From positions 1 to 64,000 of the forward strand of contig NZ_BQID01000002.1 in assembly GCF_021602345.1 (NCBI RefSeq): a stretch of 64,000 nucleotides of DNA. The letters are read 5' to 3'. Position numbers and translations under genes: made by a program. The DNA comes from Pseudomonas pharyngis (GTDB lineage: Bacteria > Pseudomonadota > Gammaproteobacteria > Pseudomonadales > Pseudomonadaceae). Of this stretch, positions 54,945-62,663 are shown in pieces. Numbering within the stretch: the first letter of the stretch is position 1; every line of letters starts with the position of its first letter. The notes below the pieces were generated by a model. That model saw nothing but the letters and a program-made list of their open reading frames with translations, did not search any database and was not told the origin of the DNA.

Positions 54945-56432
54945 CTAAAGAAGGGGGTCGATGGCGCTCAACGGCGCTTCGGCGCTGTAGTCGTCGGCGA
55001 ACGCAATGGCCGGCTGGAACAGGGTTTTCCAATCCGGTCGGCCAAAGGCCCGGTCGCTGTGGCTGCGCATCAGTTTTTCGTATTGGCGTTGGGCCTGGCG
55101 TTGCAGAGAGGGGTAGTCGACGCCGATGACCTGACCGTTGTGCATCACGCAGCGACCGTCGATGTAACTGGCGATGCAGTCGTCGCCGCGTCCGGCCAGC
55201 AGCAGGTTTTTCAGTGGATCGAACAGCGGGCCCAGATGCAGACCGCGCAGGTTGAACACGGTGATATCCGCTTTGGCGCCGGGGGCCAGACGACCGAGGT
55301 CGTCACGGCCCAGCGCCTTGGCGCCGCCGAGGGTGGCGGCGTTGTACAGGTCGAGGCTGCTGGTCAGCGATGGACCACCTTCCATGAGCCGGGCGATGTT
55401 CAAACCGTGGCGCATGTTCTCCAGCAGGTCTGCCGGCCAGGTGTCGGTGCCGAGGGCGAAGTTGATGCCTTTGGCGCGATAGCGGCCGAACGAATTCAGC
55501 GCCTCGCCGTCACGGGCGAACACCAGCGGGCAGTGCACCAGACTGGCGCCGCCATCAGTGACCCGCTGCAAGTCGTCATCGCCCGAGGTGTAGAGGCCGT
55601 GGGGCAGCAGGCTGCGCGGGGTGAGCAGGTCGAGTTGCTGCAACCAGCCCAGCGGCGTGGTGCCGCGCAACTGTTCGACCATCGCCACTTCCCCCGGCGC
55701 CTGACAGCAATGCAGACGCATCGGTGCGTTCAGTTCGCGGCTCAAGGCGGATGTGCGTTGCAGCAGTTTCGGCGTGCAGGTCTGGATGCGATCCGGCAGC
55801 AGCGCGCCGCGAATCAACCCGGCGTGGGCGCCATCGAAATCCTTGAAAAACCGTTCGGCCGCGTCCAGTCCCGCCAGGCCCCGAGCCTCATCCCAGTGAT
55901 GGGCGAGGGTGCCGTCGGCGCGCCAGTAACTCATGCCGCTCATGTAGCAGGGGCCGAGATAGGTACGCAGGCCCAACTCGCCCGCCACGTCAGCGACCGC
56001 GGCGAACTCGTCGTAGGTCTCCGCCCATTCGCGGTAGTACATCGAGGTGATCGGCATGGCCGTGGTGATGCCGTTGCGGATCAACTGGGTGAAGGCGTAG
56101 CGGTATTTGAAGACCTCTTCCTCGGGGCTGAACGACTCGTGCGGGCCGGCCGCCAGATACTCCGCCGACCACATGCGGCCCATGGCGCGTTCGTCGCCGT
56201 TGTCCAGGGTCAGCACGGTGGAGTCGAGATCGCCGAGGGCATCCAGGTCAATGAAACCGGGGCCGATCAGCGCGTTGCCGTAGTCGATCCACTGATCCAC
56301 CGGGCCTTGGTAACCGCGCCCGACAAATTCGATGCGCGAGCCAGCAAACACCACTTCGCCGTCGCGCCACAGCACATGTTGCGTGCCGTCGAAACCGACC
56401 ACGCAACCGGCCTTCAGGCCGATGCGTTTCAC
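54945..56432 (-). CDS. TRZ/ATZ-like amidohydrolase with altered metal site
   Basis: 495 residues. The fold is that of chlorohydrolase/guanine-deaminase-type amidohydrolases: LHCCQAPGE (H241), PHGLYTSGDD (H278), VHCPLVFARDG (H300) and ALGTDTW (D330), and the C-terminal LAPGAKADITVFNL. However, where the N-terminal HxH should follow PGFID, the sequence is DLDALGDLD (D62, D64): both His are missing. It may bind metal with Asp, use fewer metals, or be non-catalytic. It overlaps the other amidohydrolase by ATGA, so the two are produced together. Confidence 0.82.
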   Translation of the reverse strand: MKRIGLKAGCVVGFDGTQHVLWRDGEVVFAGSRIEFVGRGYQGPVDQWIDYGNALIGPGFIDLDALGDLDSTVLTLDNGDERAMGRMWSAEYLAAGPHESFSPEEEVFKYRYAFTQLIRNGITTAMPITSMYYREWAETYDEFAAVADVAGELGLRTYLGPCYMSGMSYWRADGTLAHHWDEARGLAGLDAAERFFKDFDGAHAGLIRGALLPDRIQTCTPKLLQRTSALSRELNAPMRLHCCQAPGEVAMVEQLRGTTPLGWLQQLDLLTPRSLLPHGLYTSGDDDLQRVTDGGASLVHCPLVFARDGEALNSFGRYRAKGINFALGTDTWPADLLENMRHGLNIARLMEGGPSLTSSLDLYNAATLGGAKALGRDDLGRLAPGAKADITVFNLRGLHLGPLFDPLKNLLLAGRGDDCIASYIDGRCVMHNGQVIGVDYPSLQRQAQRQYEKLMRSHSDRAFGRPDWKTLFQPAIAFADDYSAEAPLSAIDPLL

Positions 56433-57625
56433 AGACGGCTGCCCAGCAAACGACCGCCGCTGGCGATCAGTTCGCCGCCGCGATAGACCTGACGCACCGG
56501 CCGCGCGACCACCGCTTCACCGAGGGTTTCGACCGGCATCAGCAGAAAGTCCGCCGGTCGGCCGATGGCGAAGCCGTAATCCTCGATCCCCAATGCGCGC
56601 GCACCGTTGACCGTCGCCGCGTCGAACGCCGCCGCCAGTTCATCGTCCTTGCCCAGATCAAAACGAAACGCCAGCAGCATTGCCCGTTCCAGCATGTCGC
56701 CATTGCCCATCGGCGACCACGCATCACGAATGCCGTCGGAGCCCAGGCACACGTTGACGCCGGTCTCGCGCAGCGCCAGGAAGGGTGGAACGGCGCAATC
56801 GGCCGGCGCCGAACTCATCAGCGAAATGCCCAGTGCAGCAAGGCGTTCGGCGACCGGTTTGACCTGACTCCACGGCAGCATGCCCAGGCAATAGGCGTGG
56901 CTGATCATCACCCGGTTGTGCAGGTTGAAACGCTCGGTGTAATCGGCGATCCGGGCGATCTGCCACAGGCCCAGTTCACCTTTGTCATGCAGGTGAATGT
57001 CGACGCCACGCTGGAATTCGCTGGCCAGTTTGAACACGAAATCCAGTTGCGCGATCGGGTCGTTGTCGATGCCACACGGGTCGAGCCCGCCGACGTTTTC
57101 CACGCCCAGGGCCATGGCTTCACGCATCAGTTCGGCAGTGCCGGGGCGGCTGATCAGGCCGGTTTGCGGGAAGACCACCAGTTGCAGGTCGATCAGGTCG
57201 TTGTAGGTTTCGCGCAGTTGTTGCATGGCCTCGACGTGGCGCAGGCCGAATTCCGGGTCGATGTCGACGTGGCAGCGCATCGTCAGCGAACCCCGGGCGA
57301 TGCAGTTCTCCAGCAGGGCGCCGGCGCGTTCGGCGATCGGCGCTTTGACTTCGCGCAGGACGCGGCGCTCGTTGCTGATGTAGTCCTTGAGCGTCGGGCC
57401 GGCGCTGTTCGGGCGCCAGGGTTGGCCGTAGAGGGTCTTGTCGAGGTGGACGTGACTTTCCACCAGCGGGGCGGTCAGGAGCTGGTTCTGGCCGTCGATG
57501 TCGGTGGCGGCCAGCGGAGCATTGGAGGCCGGGCGGCGTTGCGTGAATTTGCCGTTTTCGATCAGCAGGTCTTCGGCGGGGGCGCCGTAGGGGCGGATGT
57601 TTCTGAGCCAGCGGGGGGCAGTCAT
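56429..57625 (-). CDS. Cytosine-deaminase-like amidohydrolase
   Basis: 398 residues from ATG 57625 with GAGG upstream. APLVESHVHLDKTLYG is the CodA-type HxH motif; ARGSLTMRCHVDIDPEFG, GGLDPCGIDNDP, VDIHLHDKGE, HAYCLGM and NVCLGSDGIRD complete the family's metal and acid residues. ADIHL-type deaminases of this group act on cytosine, isocytosine, creatinine or related ring amidines; the exact substrate is unclear. A long repeat lies just upstream, between this gene and the transporter. Confidence 0.87.
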   Translation of the reverse strand: MTAPRWLRNIRPYGAPAEDLLIENGKFTQRRPASNAPLAATDIDGQNQLLTAPLVESHVHLDKTLYGQPWRPNSAGPTLKDYISNERRVLREVKAPIAERAGALLENCIARGSLTMRCHVDIDPEFGLRHVEAMQQLRETYNDLIDLQLVVFPQTGLISRPGTAELMREAMALGVENVGGLDPCGIDNDPIAQLDFVFKLASEFQRGVDIHLHDKGELGLWQIARIADYTERFNLHNRVMISHAYCLGMLPWSQVKPVAERLAALGISLMSSAPADCAVPPFLALRETGVNVCLGSDGIRDAWSPMGNGDMLERAMLLAFRFDLGKDDELAAAFDAATVNGARALGIEDYGFAIGRPADFLLMPVETLGEAVVARPVRQVYRGGELIASGGRLLGSRL

Positions 57626-57653
57626 TGGAACCTCGTTTGTTCTTTGGATTTTT

Positions 57654-57830
57654 CCCCTCACCCTAGCCCTCTCCCGGAGGGAGAGGGGACCGACCGAGTC
57701 GTCTCAGGTACTACGCCGACCTGAGAAACCGAGTCGATTATGGATTCAGAGCAAAACGTTCAGGTCGGTGTATTTCTTGAATATTCCCCAATCGGTTCCC
57801 TCTCCCTTTGGGAGAGGGCTAGGGTGAGGG
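57654..57830. repeat. CCCCTCACCC long palindromic repeat, copy 4
   Basis: 177 bases, the most compact copy. Outer arms CCCCTCACCCTAGCCC and GGGCTAGGGTGAGGG; inner arms CGCCGACCTGAG and GTTCAGGTCGGTG around GATTATGGATTCAG. Lies between the amidohydrolase and the binding-protein gene, inside the presumed operon. Confidence 0.88.
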
Positions 57831-57843
57831 CTGCGGTTTCGGA

Positions 57844-58896
57844 TCAACCCTTAAGCTTCGACCAGATCCGATCCTGCAGCTCCCGCGCCTTGTTGCTGCA
57901 TTCCTTCTCCGGGCGCAGGCGCGAGGCGTACTCCTCGGGCATGTTGATCGCGTCCATGACCTTCCATTTCGCATCCAGCAACTGATCGCTCTGAATGCCG
58001 TTGGCATAGGCAATCGCGTTGGACACGGCCGCCGCGTTTTCCGGTTTCATCATCCAGTCGATAAAGATCTTGGCGTTGCCCGGATGCGGCGCGCTTTTGG
58101 GTACGGCGAAGTTGTCCTGGAACATCGCCAGGCCTTCTTTCGGGTACACGTATTTGATCGTGCTCTTCTGCAACGTGGCGCGGGCCGTCGAGCCGTTCCA
58201 GTTCTGCATCATGATCACTTCGCCCGAGGCCATGCGGTCGACGGTATTGTCGGAGCTGTACATCTTCAAAAACGGTTTCTGCTTTTGCAGCAGCTCGAGG
58301 ATGCGCTTGGCGTCCTGCGGGTTTTCCGTGCATTCGTCGACGTTCAGGTAATGACTGGCGGCATTGATCACGCTGCTGGAGGTGTCGAGGGCGGCGAGCT
58401 GGCCTTGCAGTTCCTTGCGCGGCTCAAAGAACTCTTTCCACGAATCATCGAGCTTGCCGCCCGGCACCCGTGCGCTGTCATAGGAAAACCCGGTGGTGCC
58501 CCACAGGTAAGGCGCCGAAAACTTGCGGCCCGGGTCGAAGCTCGGGTCGCGGAACGGGCCTTTGACGTACTGGAAGTTGCTCAGGGTCGGGGCGTCGATT
58601 TCCAACAGCAGGTCCTGCTTGATCAGCGTCTGCATGATCGACTGCGACGGCACGATCACGTCATACGCGGCGCCGCCGGCCTGTAACTTGGCGAGCAGGG
58701 TTTCGTTGCTGTCGTAGCCGTCCATGGTGACCTTGATCCCGGTCTCCTTTTCGAACTTGGCCAGCAAGTCCACCGGGTAGTAATCGGTCCAGTTGTAGAA
58801 GAACAATTGCTTGGGCTCGGCGGCGTGGGCGCCGAACGCGGTGAAACAACTCAGGGCCAGACCGGATACTGCCAGACGCATGTTTTTCACTTTCAT
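57844..58896 (-). CDS. Polyamine-type ABC binding protein (PotD/PotF-like)
   Basis: 350 residues with a signal peptide to AHAA. LFFYNWTDYYPVDLLAKFEKETGIKVTMDGYDSNETLLAKL is the PotD/PotF start; YDVIVPSQSIMQTLIKQDLL, LWGTTGFSYDSARV and IDWMMKPENAAAVSN follow. Although polyamine-like, the neighbours are amidohydrolases, so the ligand may be a different cationic nitrogen compound. First of the importer's four genes nearest to the catabolic genes. Confidence 0.9.
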   Translation of the reverse strand: MKVKNMRLAVSGLALSCFTAFGAHAAEPKQLFFYNWTDYYPVDLLAKFEKETGIKVTMDGYDSNETLLAKLQAGGAAYDVIVPSQSIMQTLIKQDLLLEIDAPTLSNFQYVKGPFRDPSFDPGRKFSAPYLWGTTGFSYDSARVPGGKLDDSWKEFFEPRKELQGQLAALDTSSSVINAASHYLNVDECTENPQDAKRILELLQKQKPFLKMYSSDNTVDRMASGEVIMMQNWNGSTARATLQKSTIKYVYPKEGLAMFQDNFAVPKSAPHPGNAKIFIDWMMKPENAAAVSNAIAYANGIQSDQLLDAKWKVMDAINMPEEYASRLRPEKECSNKARELQDRIWSKLKG

Positions 58897-58911
58897 GAGC
58901 GCGCTCCAGGT

Positions 58912-59700
58912 TTATTGTTGTTTGCCGCGTTGGCCAAGCCAGAAGGCCAGCACCACCAGCACGATGGAAATCACCAGCATCAGGGTTGAAATCGCGTTGA
59001 TTTCAGGTGTTACGCCAGCCTTGATCGCCGAGAAGATGTACACCGGCAACGTGGTCGAACCGGGCCCGGCGACGAAGAAGGTCATGATGAAATCGTCGAG
59101 GCTGACCACGAACGCCAGCACCGATCCGGACAGCACCGCCGGCCACAGCAGCGGCAAGGTCACGCGGCGAAACACCTGCCACGGATTGGCATACAGGTCG
59201 TTGGCGGCTTCCAGCAGGCTCTTGTCCAGATCGTTGAGCCGCGCGCGGATCGGCAGGTAGGCGAACGGAATGCAGAAGCCGATGTGCGCGACGATCACCG
59301 TCATCAGCCCGAGCTTGATGCCCAGCGCCATGAACAGCAGCAGGGTGGCCACGGCGGTGACGATCTCCGGCAGGATCAGCGGCAGGTTGATCCCGCCTTC
59401 GACCATTTTCTGCCCGTAGAACGGCCGGTAGGTCGCCAGCGCCGCCAGCAGTGCAATCGCCGTGGCGCAGACTGTGGCGATGGTCGCGACGATGATCGAA
59501 TTCAGCGCTGCGGTCTGGATCGACGGGTTGGCCAGGATCCGCCCGTACCAGGCGAACGAGAACTCGGTCCACACCGTCGCGGAGCGGTTGGCGTTGAAGC
59601 TGTAGGCGATCAACACCAGGATCGGCACGTACAGATAGGCGAGGATCAGCAGGCTGATTTCCCGGGTCGCCGGGAGTTTTTTCAGGTGCAGAGAGATCAT
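58912..59700 (-). CDS. ABC importer permease, PotC/PotI type
   Basis: 262 residues, six membrane segments; the EAA loop reads LEAANDLYANPWQVFRRVTLPLLWPAVLSG. PILVLIAYSFNANRSATVWTEFSFAWYGRIL is typical of PotC/PotI. Overlaps the other permease by four bases (ATGA). Confidence 0.9.
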   Translation of the reverse strand: MISLHLKKLPATREISLLILAYLYVPILVLIAYSFNANRSATVWTEFSFAWYGRILANPSIQTAALNSIIVATIATVCATAIALLAALATYRPFYGQKMVEGGINLPLILPEIVTAVATLLLFMALGIKLGLMTVIVAHIGFCIPFAYLPIRARLNDLDKSLLEAANDLYANPWQVFRRVTLPLLWPAVLSGSVLAFVVSLDDFIMTFFVAGPGSTTLPVYIFSAIKAGVTPEINAISTLMLVISIVLVVLAFWLGQRGKQQ

Positions 59701-60614
59701 GCTTTCGCTCCCCGGTTCAGGGTTTTCGCCGCGCTGCGGCTGTACAGGGCGTAGAGCACCAGTGACAACAGCAGAATCCCCAGCAGCAGGAACGACAGCG
59801 AACTGCCCAGCGGCCAGTTGCGTGCGGTGCCGAATTGCTGCTGGATCAGGTTGCCGATCATCAGGGTCTTGCCGCCGCCGAGGATCGCCGGGGTGATGAA
59901 GGCGCCGAGGCTCGGCACGAACACCAGCAACGCACCGGCAATCACGCCGGGCATCGACAGCGGCAGGATGATCCGCCGCAGCGCATGCCAGCGGTTGGCG
60001 CCCAGGTCATAGGCGGCTTCCACCAGGCGCCAGTCGAGTTTTTCCAGGGTCGAGTAGATCGGCAGGATCATGAACGGCAAGAAGCTGTAGACCAGACCGA
60101 CGCTGACCGCGAAGTCGTTGTACAGCAGGGTGATGCCGCCGGCACTCGGGAACAGCGCGTTGAGGCTTTGGGCGACCCAGCCCTGTTCGCGCAGGATGAT
60201 CAGCCACGCGTAGTTGCGGATCAGCAGGTTGGTCCAGAACGGAATGGTGATGAGCAACACCATCAAGTTGCGCCGACGTGGGGTCAGGCTCGACATCCAA
60301 AGCGCCACCGGAAACCCGAACAGGAAGCACAGCACGGTGGTGCCGCCGGCCTGGAACACCGAACGCAACAGCGCTTGGGCGTAGACCCAGTTCAGCTCCA
60401 GTTCGCCGTCAAAACCTTCCTGGAAAAACAGCTGCACGTAACTTTGCAGTTGCCATTGGGCCTGCCAGTCGACGCCGCCGTAGGTGTTGCGCGGCAACAG
60501 GCTGATGTAGCCCATGATGCCCAGCGGAATGGCGATCAGGGCGAGCAGGGTCAACACCACCGGGCTGAGTAACAGCGCGCGGTTGAGAGAGGGGGAAGTG
60601 CTGCTGACGCTCAT
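59697..60614 (-). CDS. ABC importer permease, PotB/PotH type
   Basis: 305 residues, six membrane segments after a short N-terminal tail; EAA loop VEAAYDLGANRWHALRRIILPLSMPGVIAG. Begins one base after the ATPase gene ends and overlaps the PotI-like gene. Confidence 0.9.
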   Translation of the reverse strand: MSVSSTSPSLNRALLLSPVVLTLLALIAIPLGIMGYISLLPRNTYGGVDWQAQWQLQSYVQLFFQEGFDGELELNWVYAQALLRSVFQAGGTTVLCFLFGFPVALWMSSLTPRRRNLMVLLITIPFWTNLLIRNYAWLIILREQGWVAQSLNALFPSAGGITLLYNDFAVSVGLVYSFLPFMILPIYSTLEKLDWRLVEAAYDLGANRWHALRRIILPLSMPGVIAGALLVFVPSLGAFITPAILGGGKTLMIGNLIQQQFGTARNWPLGSSLSFLLLGILLLSLVLYALYSRSAAKTLNRGAKA

Positions 60615-60615
60615 C

Positions 60616-61701
60616 TCAGGCCTCCATCAGCAGGCAGGCTTGGGGCGGCAGGTGCACCGCCACGGGCTCGCCGACTGCACGACCACGGTTCAGGCCTTCG
60701 TTGTTTTCCCGCAGCATGACTTTGATGTCGTTGTTCAAACGGCACTGGTACAGCGTCGCGGTGCCGACATACAGCACCGCCTCGATTACCCCGCGCAGGT
60801 GATGCGGTTGATCCGCCGCGACCAGTTGCGAACGTTCGGGACGAAACGCCAGTTGCACGCTGCTGCCGCTGACGCCTTGCGGCGGGCAGGGGATTTCCAC
60901 CGGCATGCCGCTGGGCACGAAGAGGTTTTCGTTGTGGTCGCCACGCTTGAGTTCGCCGGGGAGGAAATTGATGTCGCCGATGAACTGGGCGACGAAACGG
61001 TGCTGCGGGCGTTCATAGATGTCGGTCGGGGTGCCGATCTGCAGGATCTTGCCGGCGGACATCACCGCGATCCGGTCGGACAGGGTCAAGGCCTCTTCCT
61101 GATCGTGGGTGACGAAGATGAAGGTGATCCCGGCTTCCTGCTGCACGCGCTTGAGTTCGACCTGCATTTCCTTGCGCAGCTTCAGGTCCAGCGCCGACAG
61201 CGGCTCGTCGAGCAACAGCACTTTCGGCTTCGGCGCCAGGGCCCGGGCCAGCGCGACACGTTGCTGCTGGCCGCCGGATAATTCCGCCGGTTTACGCCCG
61301 GCCAGGTGCTCCATCTGCACCAGCGCGAGCATTTCATCGACCCGTCCCGGAATTGTCTTGCGATCAAGACCCTGCATCTCGAGGCCGAAGGCGATATTCT
61401 GCGCGACACTCATGTGCGGAAACAGCGCGTAACTCTGGAACACCGTGTTGACCCGACGCTTGAACGGCGGCAGGTGATTGACCGTTTCGCCCGCCAGACG
61501 GATCTCGCCGTCGCTGACGTGTTCGAAACCGGCGATGGTGCGCAACAGGGTGGTCTTGCCGCAGCCCGAGGGGCCGAGGAGGGTGAAAAACTCGTTGTCG
61601 GCGATGTTCACCGACACGTTGTCGAGGGCAGGCGCGAGGCCAGGGTCATCAGAATACCGCTTGGATACGTTACGCACTTCAATGGCTATTGGTTGACCCA
61701 T
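60616..61701 (-). CDS. ABC importer ATPase, PotA/PotG type
   Basis: 361 residues. Walker A GPSGCGKTT near 43-51, Q-loop FQSYALFPHMSVAQNIAFGL, signature LSGGQQQRVALARAL, Walker B LLLDEPLSALD, H-loop VTHDQEEALTLSDR, and a C-terminal TOBE domain (LAFRPERSQL). First gene of the minus-strand operon; its upstream region is shared with the divergent GntR gene. Confidence 0.93.
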   Translation of the reverse strand: MGQPIAIEVRNVSKRYSDDPGLAPALDNVSVNIADNEFFTLLGPSGCGKTTLLRTIAGFEHVSDGEIRLAGETVNHLPPFKRRVNTVFQSYALFPHMSVAQNIAFGLEMQGLDRKTIPGRVDEMLALVQMEHLAGRKPAELSGGQQQRVALARALAPKPKVLLLDEPLSALDLKLRKEMQVELKRVQQEAGITFIFVTHDQEEALTLSDRIAVMSAGKILQIGTPTDIYERPQHRFVAQFIGDINFLPGELKRGDHNENLFVPSGMPVEIPCPPQGVSGSSVQLAFRPERSQLVAADQPHHLRGVIEAVLYVGTATLYQCRLNNDIKVMLRENNEGLNRGRAVGEPVAVHLPPQACLLMEA

Positions 61702-61841
61702 AATGGTGCAATCCTCTAATTATTGTATGCAATATCTGAATGCAATTTAGAAATACCCGGATTAATCTGCTGGCGCAACCCCCCATTTCCCTGACTGAGT
61801 CGTTCGTCGGGCAGCGTTGCCAGCATTGAAGGAGTTTTGGA
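61702..61841. promoter_or_regulatory. Divergent control region with TGCAAT repeats
   Basis: TGCAAT occurs at 61707, 61728 and 61741. The middle copy is part of the palindrome ATTGTATGCAAT (61722-61733), a plausible operator for a FadR/VanR-type GntR protein such as the one encoded at 61842. Confidence 0.5.
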
Positions 61842-62531
61842 ATGACCGAGAAGAAAACGGAAACCACGGTCGACCGCGTCTACCAAGGGGTTTACGAGGC
61901 GATCAGCAAGCGTTCGCTGCGTCCGGGGATGAAGCTGGGCGAGGCCTCGCTGGCGGAATTGTTCAATGTCAGCCGCACGTCGGTTCGCGCTGCGCTCAAG
62001 CAACTGGAGGCCGACGGACTGGTCACCACCGAGCCCAATAAAGGTGCATCGGTATCGTTGCCCAGTGATGAAGAGATCCGTTCGCTGTTCGAAACCCGGC
62101 GCCTGATCGAGATCGGCATCGTCACCGAACTGTGCCGGCGCAAGGACTCTGCGGCGATGCAGGATTTGCGCGACCACCTGCTGTTGGAAGACGAAGCTCA
62201 CGAAGCCGGCGACCACGAGCGACTGATTCACCTGCTCGGCGAGTTCCACATCAAACTCGCCCGTAGCCTGAACAACCCGGTACTGCTCGACTGGTTCCAG
62301 AAGCTGATTTCCCGCGCCTCGCTGTACGCCGCCGCGCTGGATGACGACAGCCACGAAGCCTGCCGTGATGACGAGCACCTGCGCCTGATCGAGTACATCG
62401 AGGCCGGCAATCAGAGCGCCGCGATCGAGCTGACCTGCATGCACCTGGACGGCATCCAGAAGGCGATCCTCGACGTCGCTGCGAAAATGAAGACTGGCTA
62501 CCACCCGCTCAAACACCTGATCGGAGTGTGA
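61842..62531 (+). CDS. GntR-family (FCD/FadR-type) regulator
   Basis: 229 residues. Winged helix (VYEAISKRSLRPGMKLGEASLAELFNVSRTSVRAALKQLEADGLVTTEPNKG) and a C-terminal FCD domain (LFETRRLIEIGIVTEL; EFHIKLARSLNNPVLLDWFQKLISR; HLRLIEYIEAGNQSAAIELTCMHLD) with the usual Asp/His ligand positions for metal. It diverges from the importer-amidohydrolase operon and is its probable repressor. The effector is unknown. Confidence 0.9.
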   Translation: MTEKKTETTVDRVYQGVYEAISKRSLRPGMKLGEASLAELFNVSRTSVRAALKQLEADGLVTTEPNKGASVSLPSDEEIRSLFETRRLIEIGIVTELCRRKDSAAMQDLRDHLLLEDEAHEAGDHERLIHLLGEFHIKLARSLNNPVLLDWFQKLISRASLYAAALDDDSHEACRDDEHLRLIEYIEAGNQSAAIELTCMHLDGIQKAILDVAAKMKTGYHPLKHLIGV

Positions 62532-62663
62532 GCGTCGAGTGCAGGTGAAATCGGCTATACCTCTAATGAAACCATCGCTGCCCGACACGCTCGAAACAGA
62601 CGGGCGTGGCGTTTGAACGCGCGGCGATAGAACCGAACCCACTACAAGGCGTTGAAGCAGCTG

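Noticed and set aside
55059-56486. 475-codon + strand frame over the amidohydrolase genes
   Set aside because: Shadow of the genes on the minus strand; no recognisable family. The + strand frames at 46322-47485 and 43100-44530 are rejected likewise.
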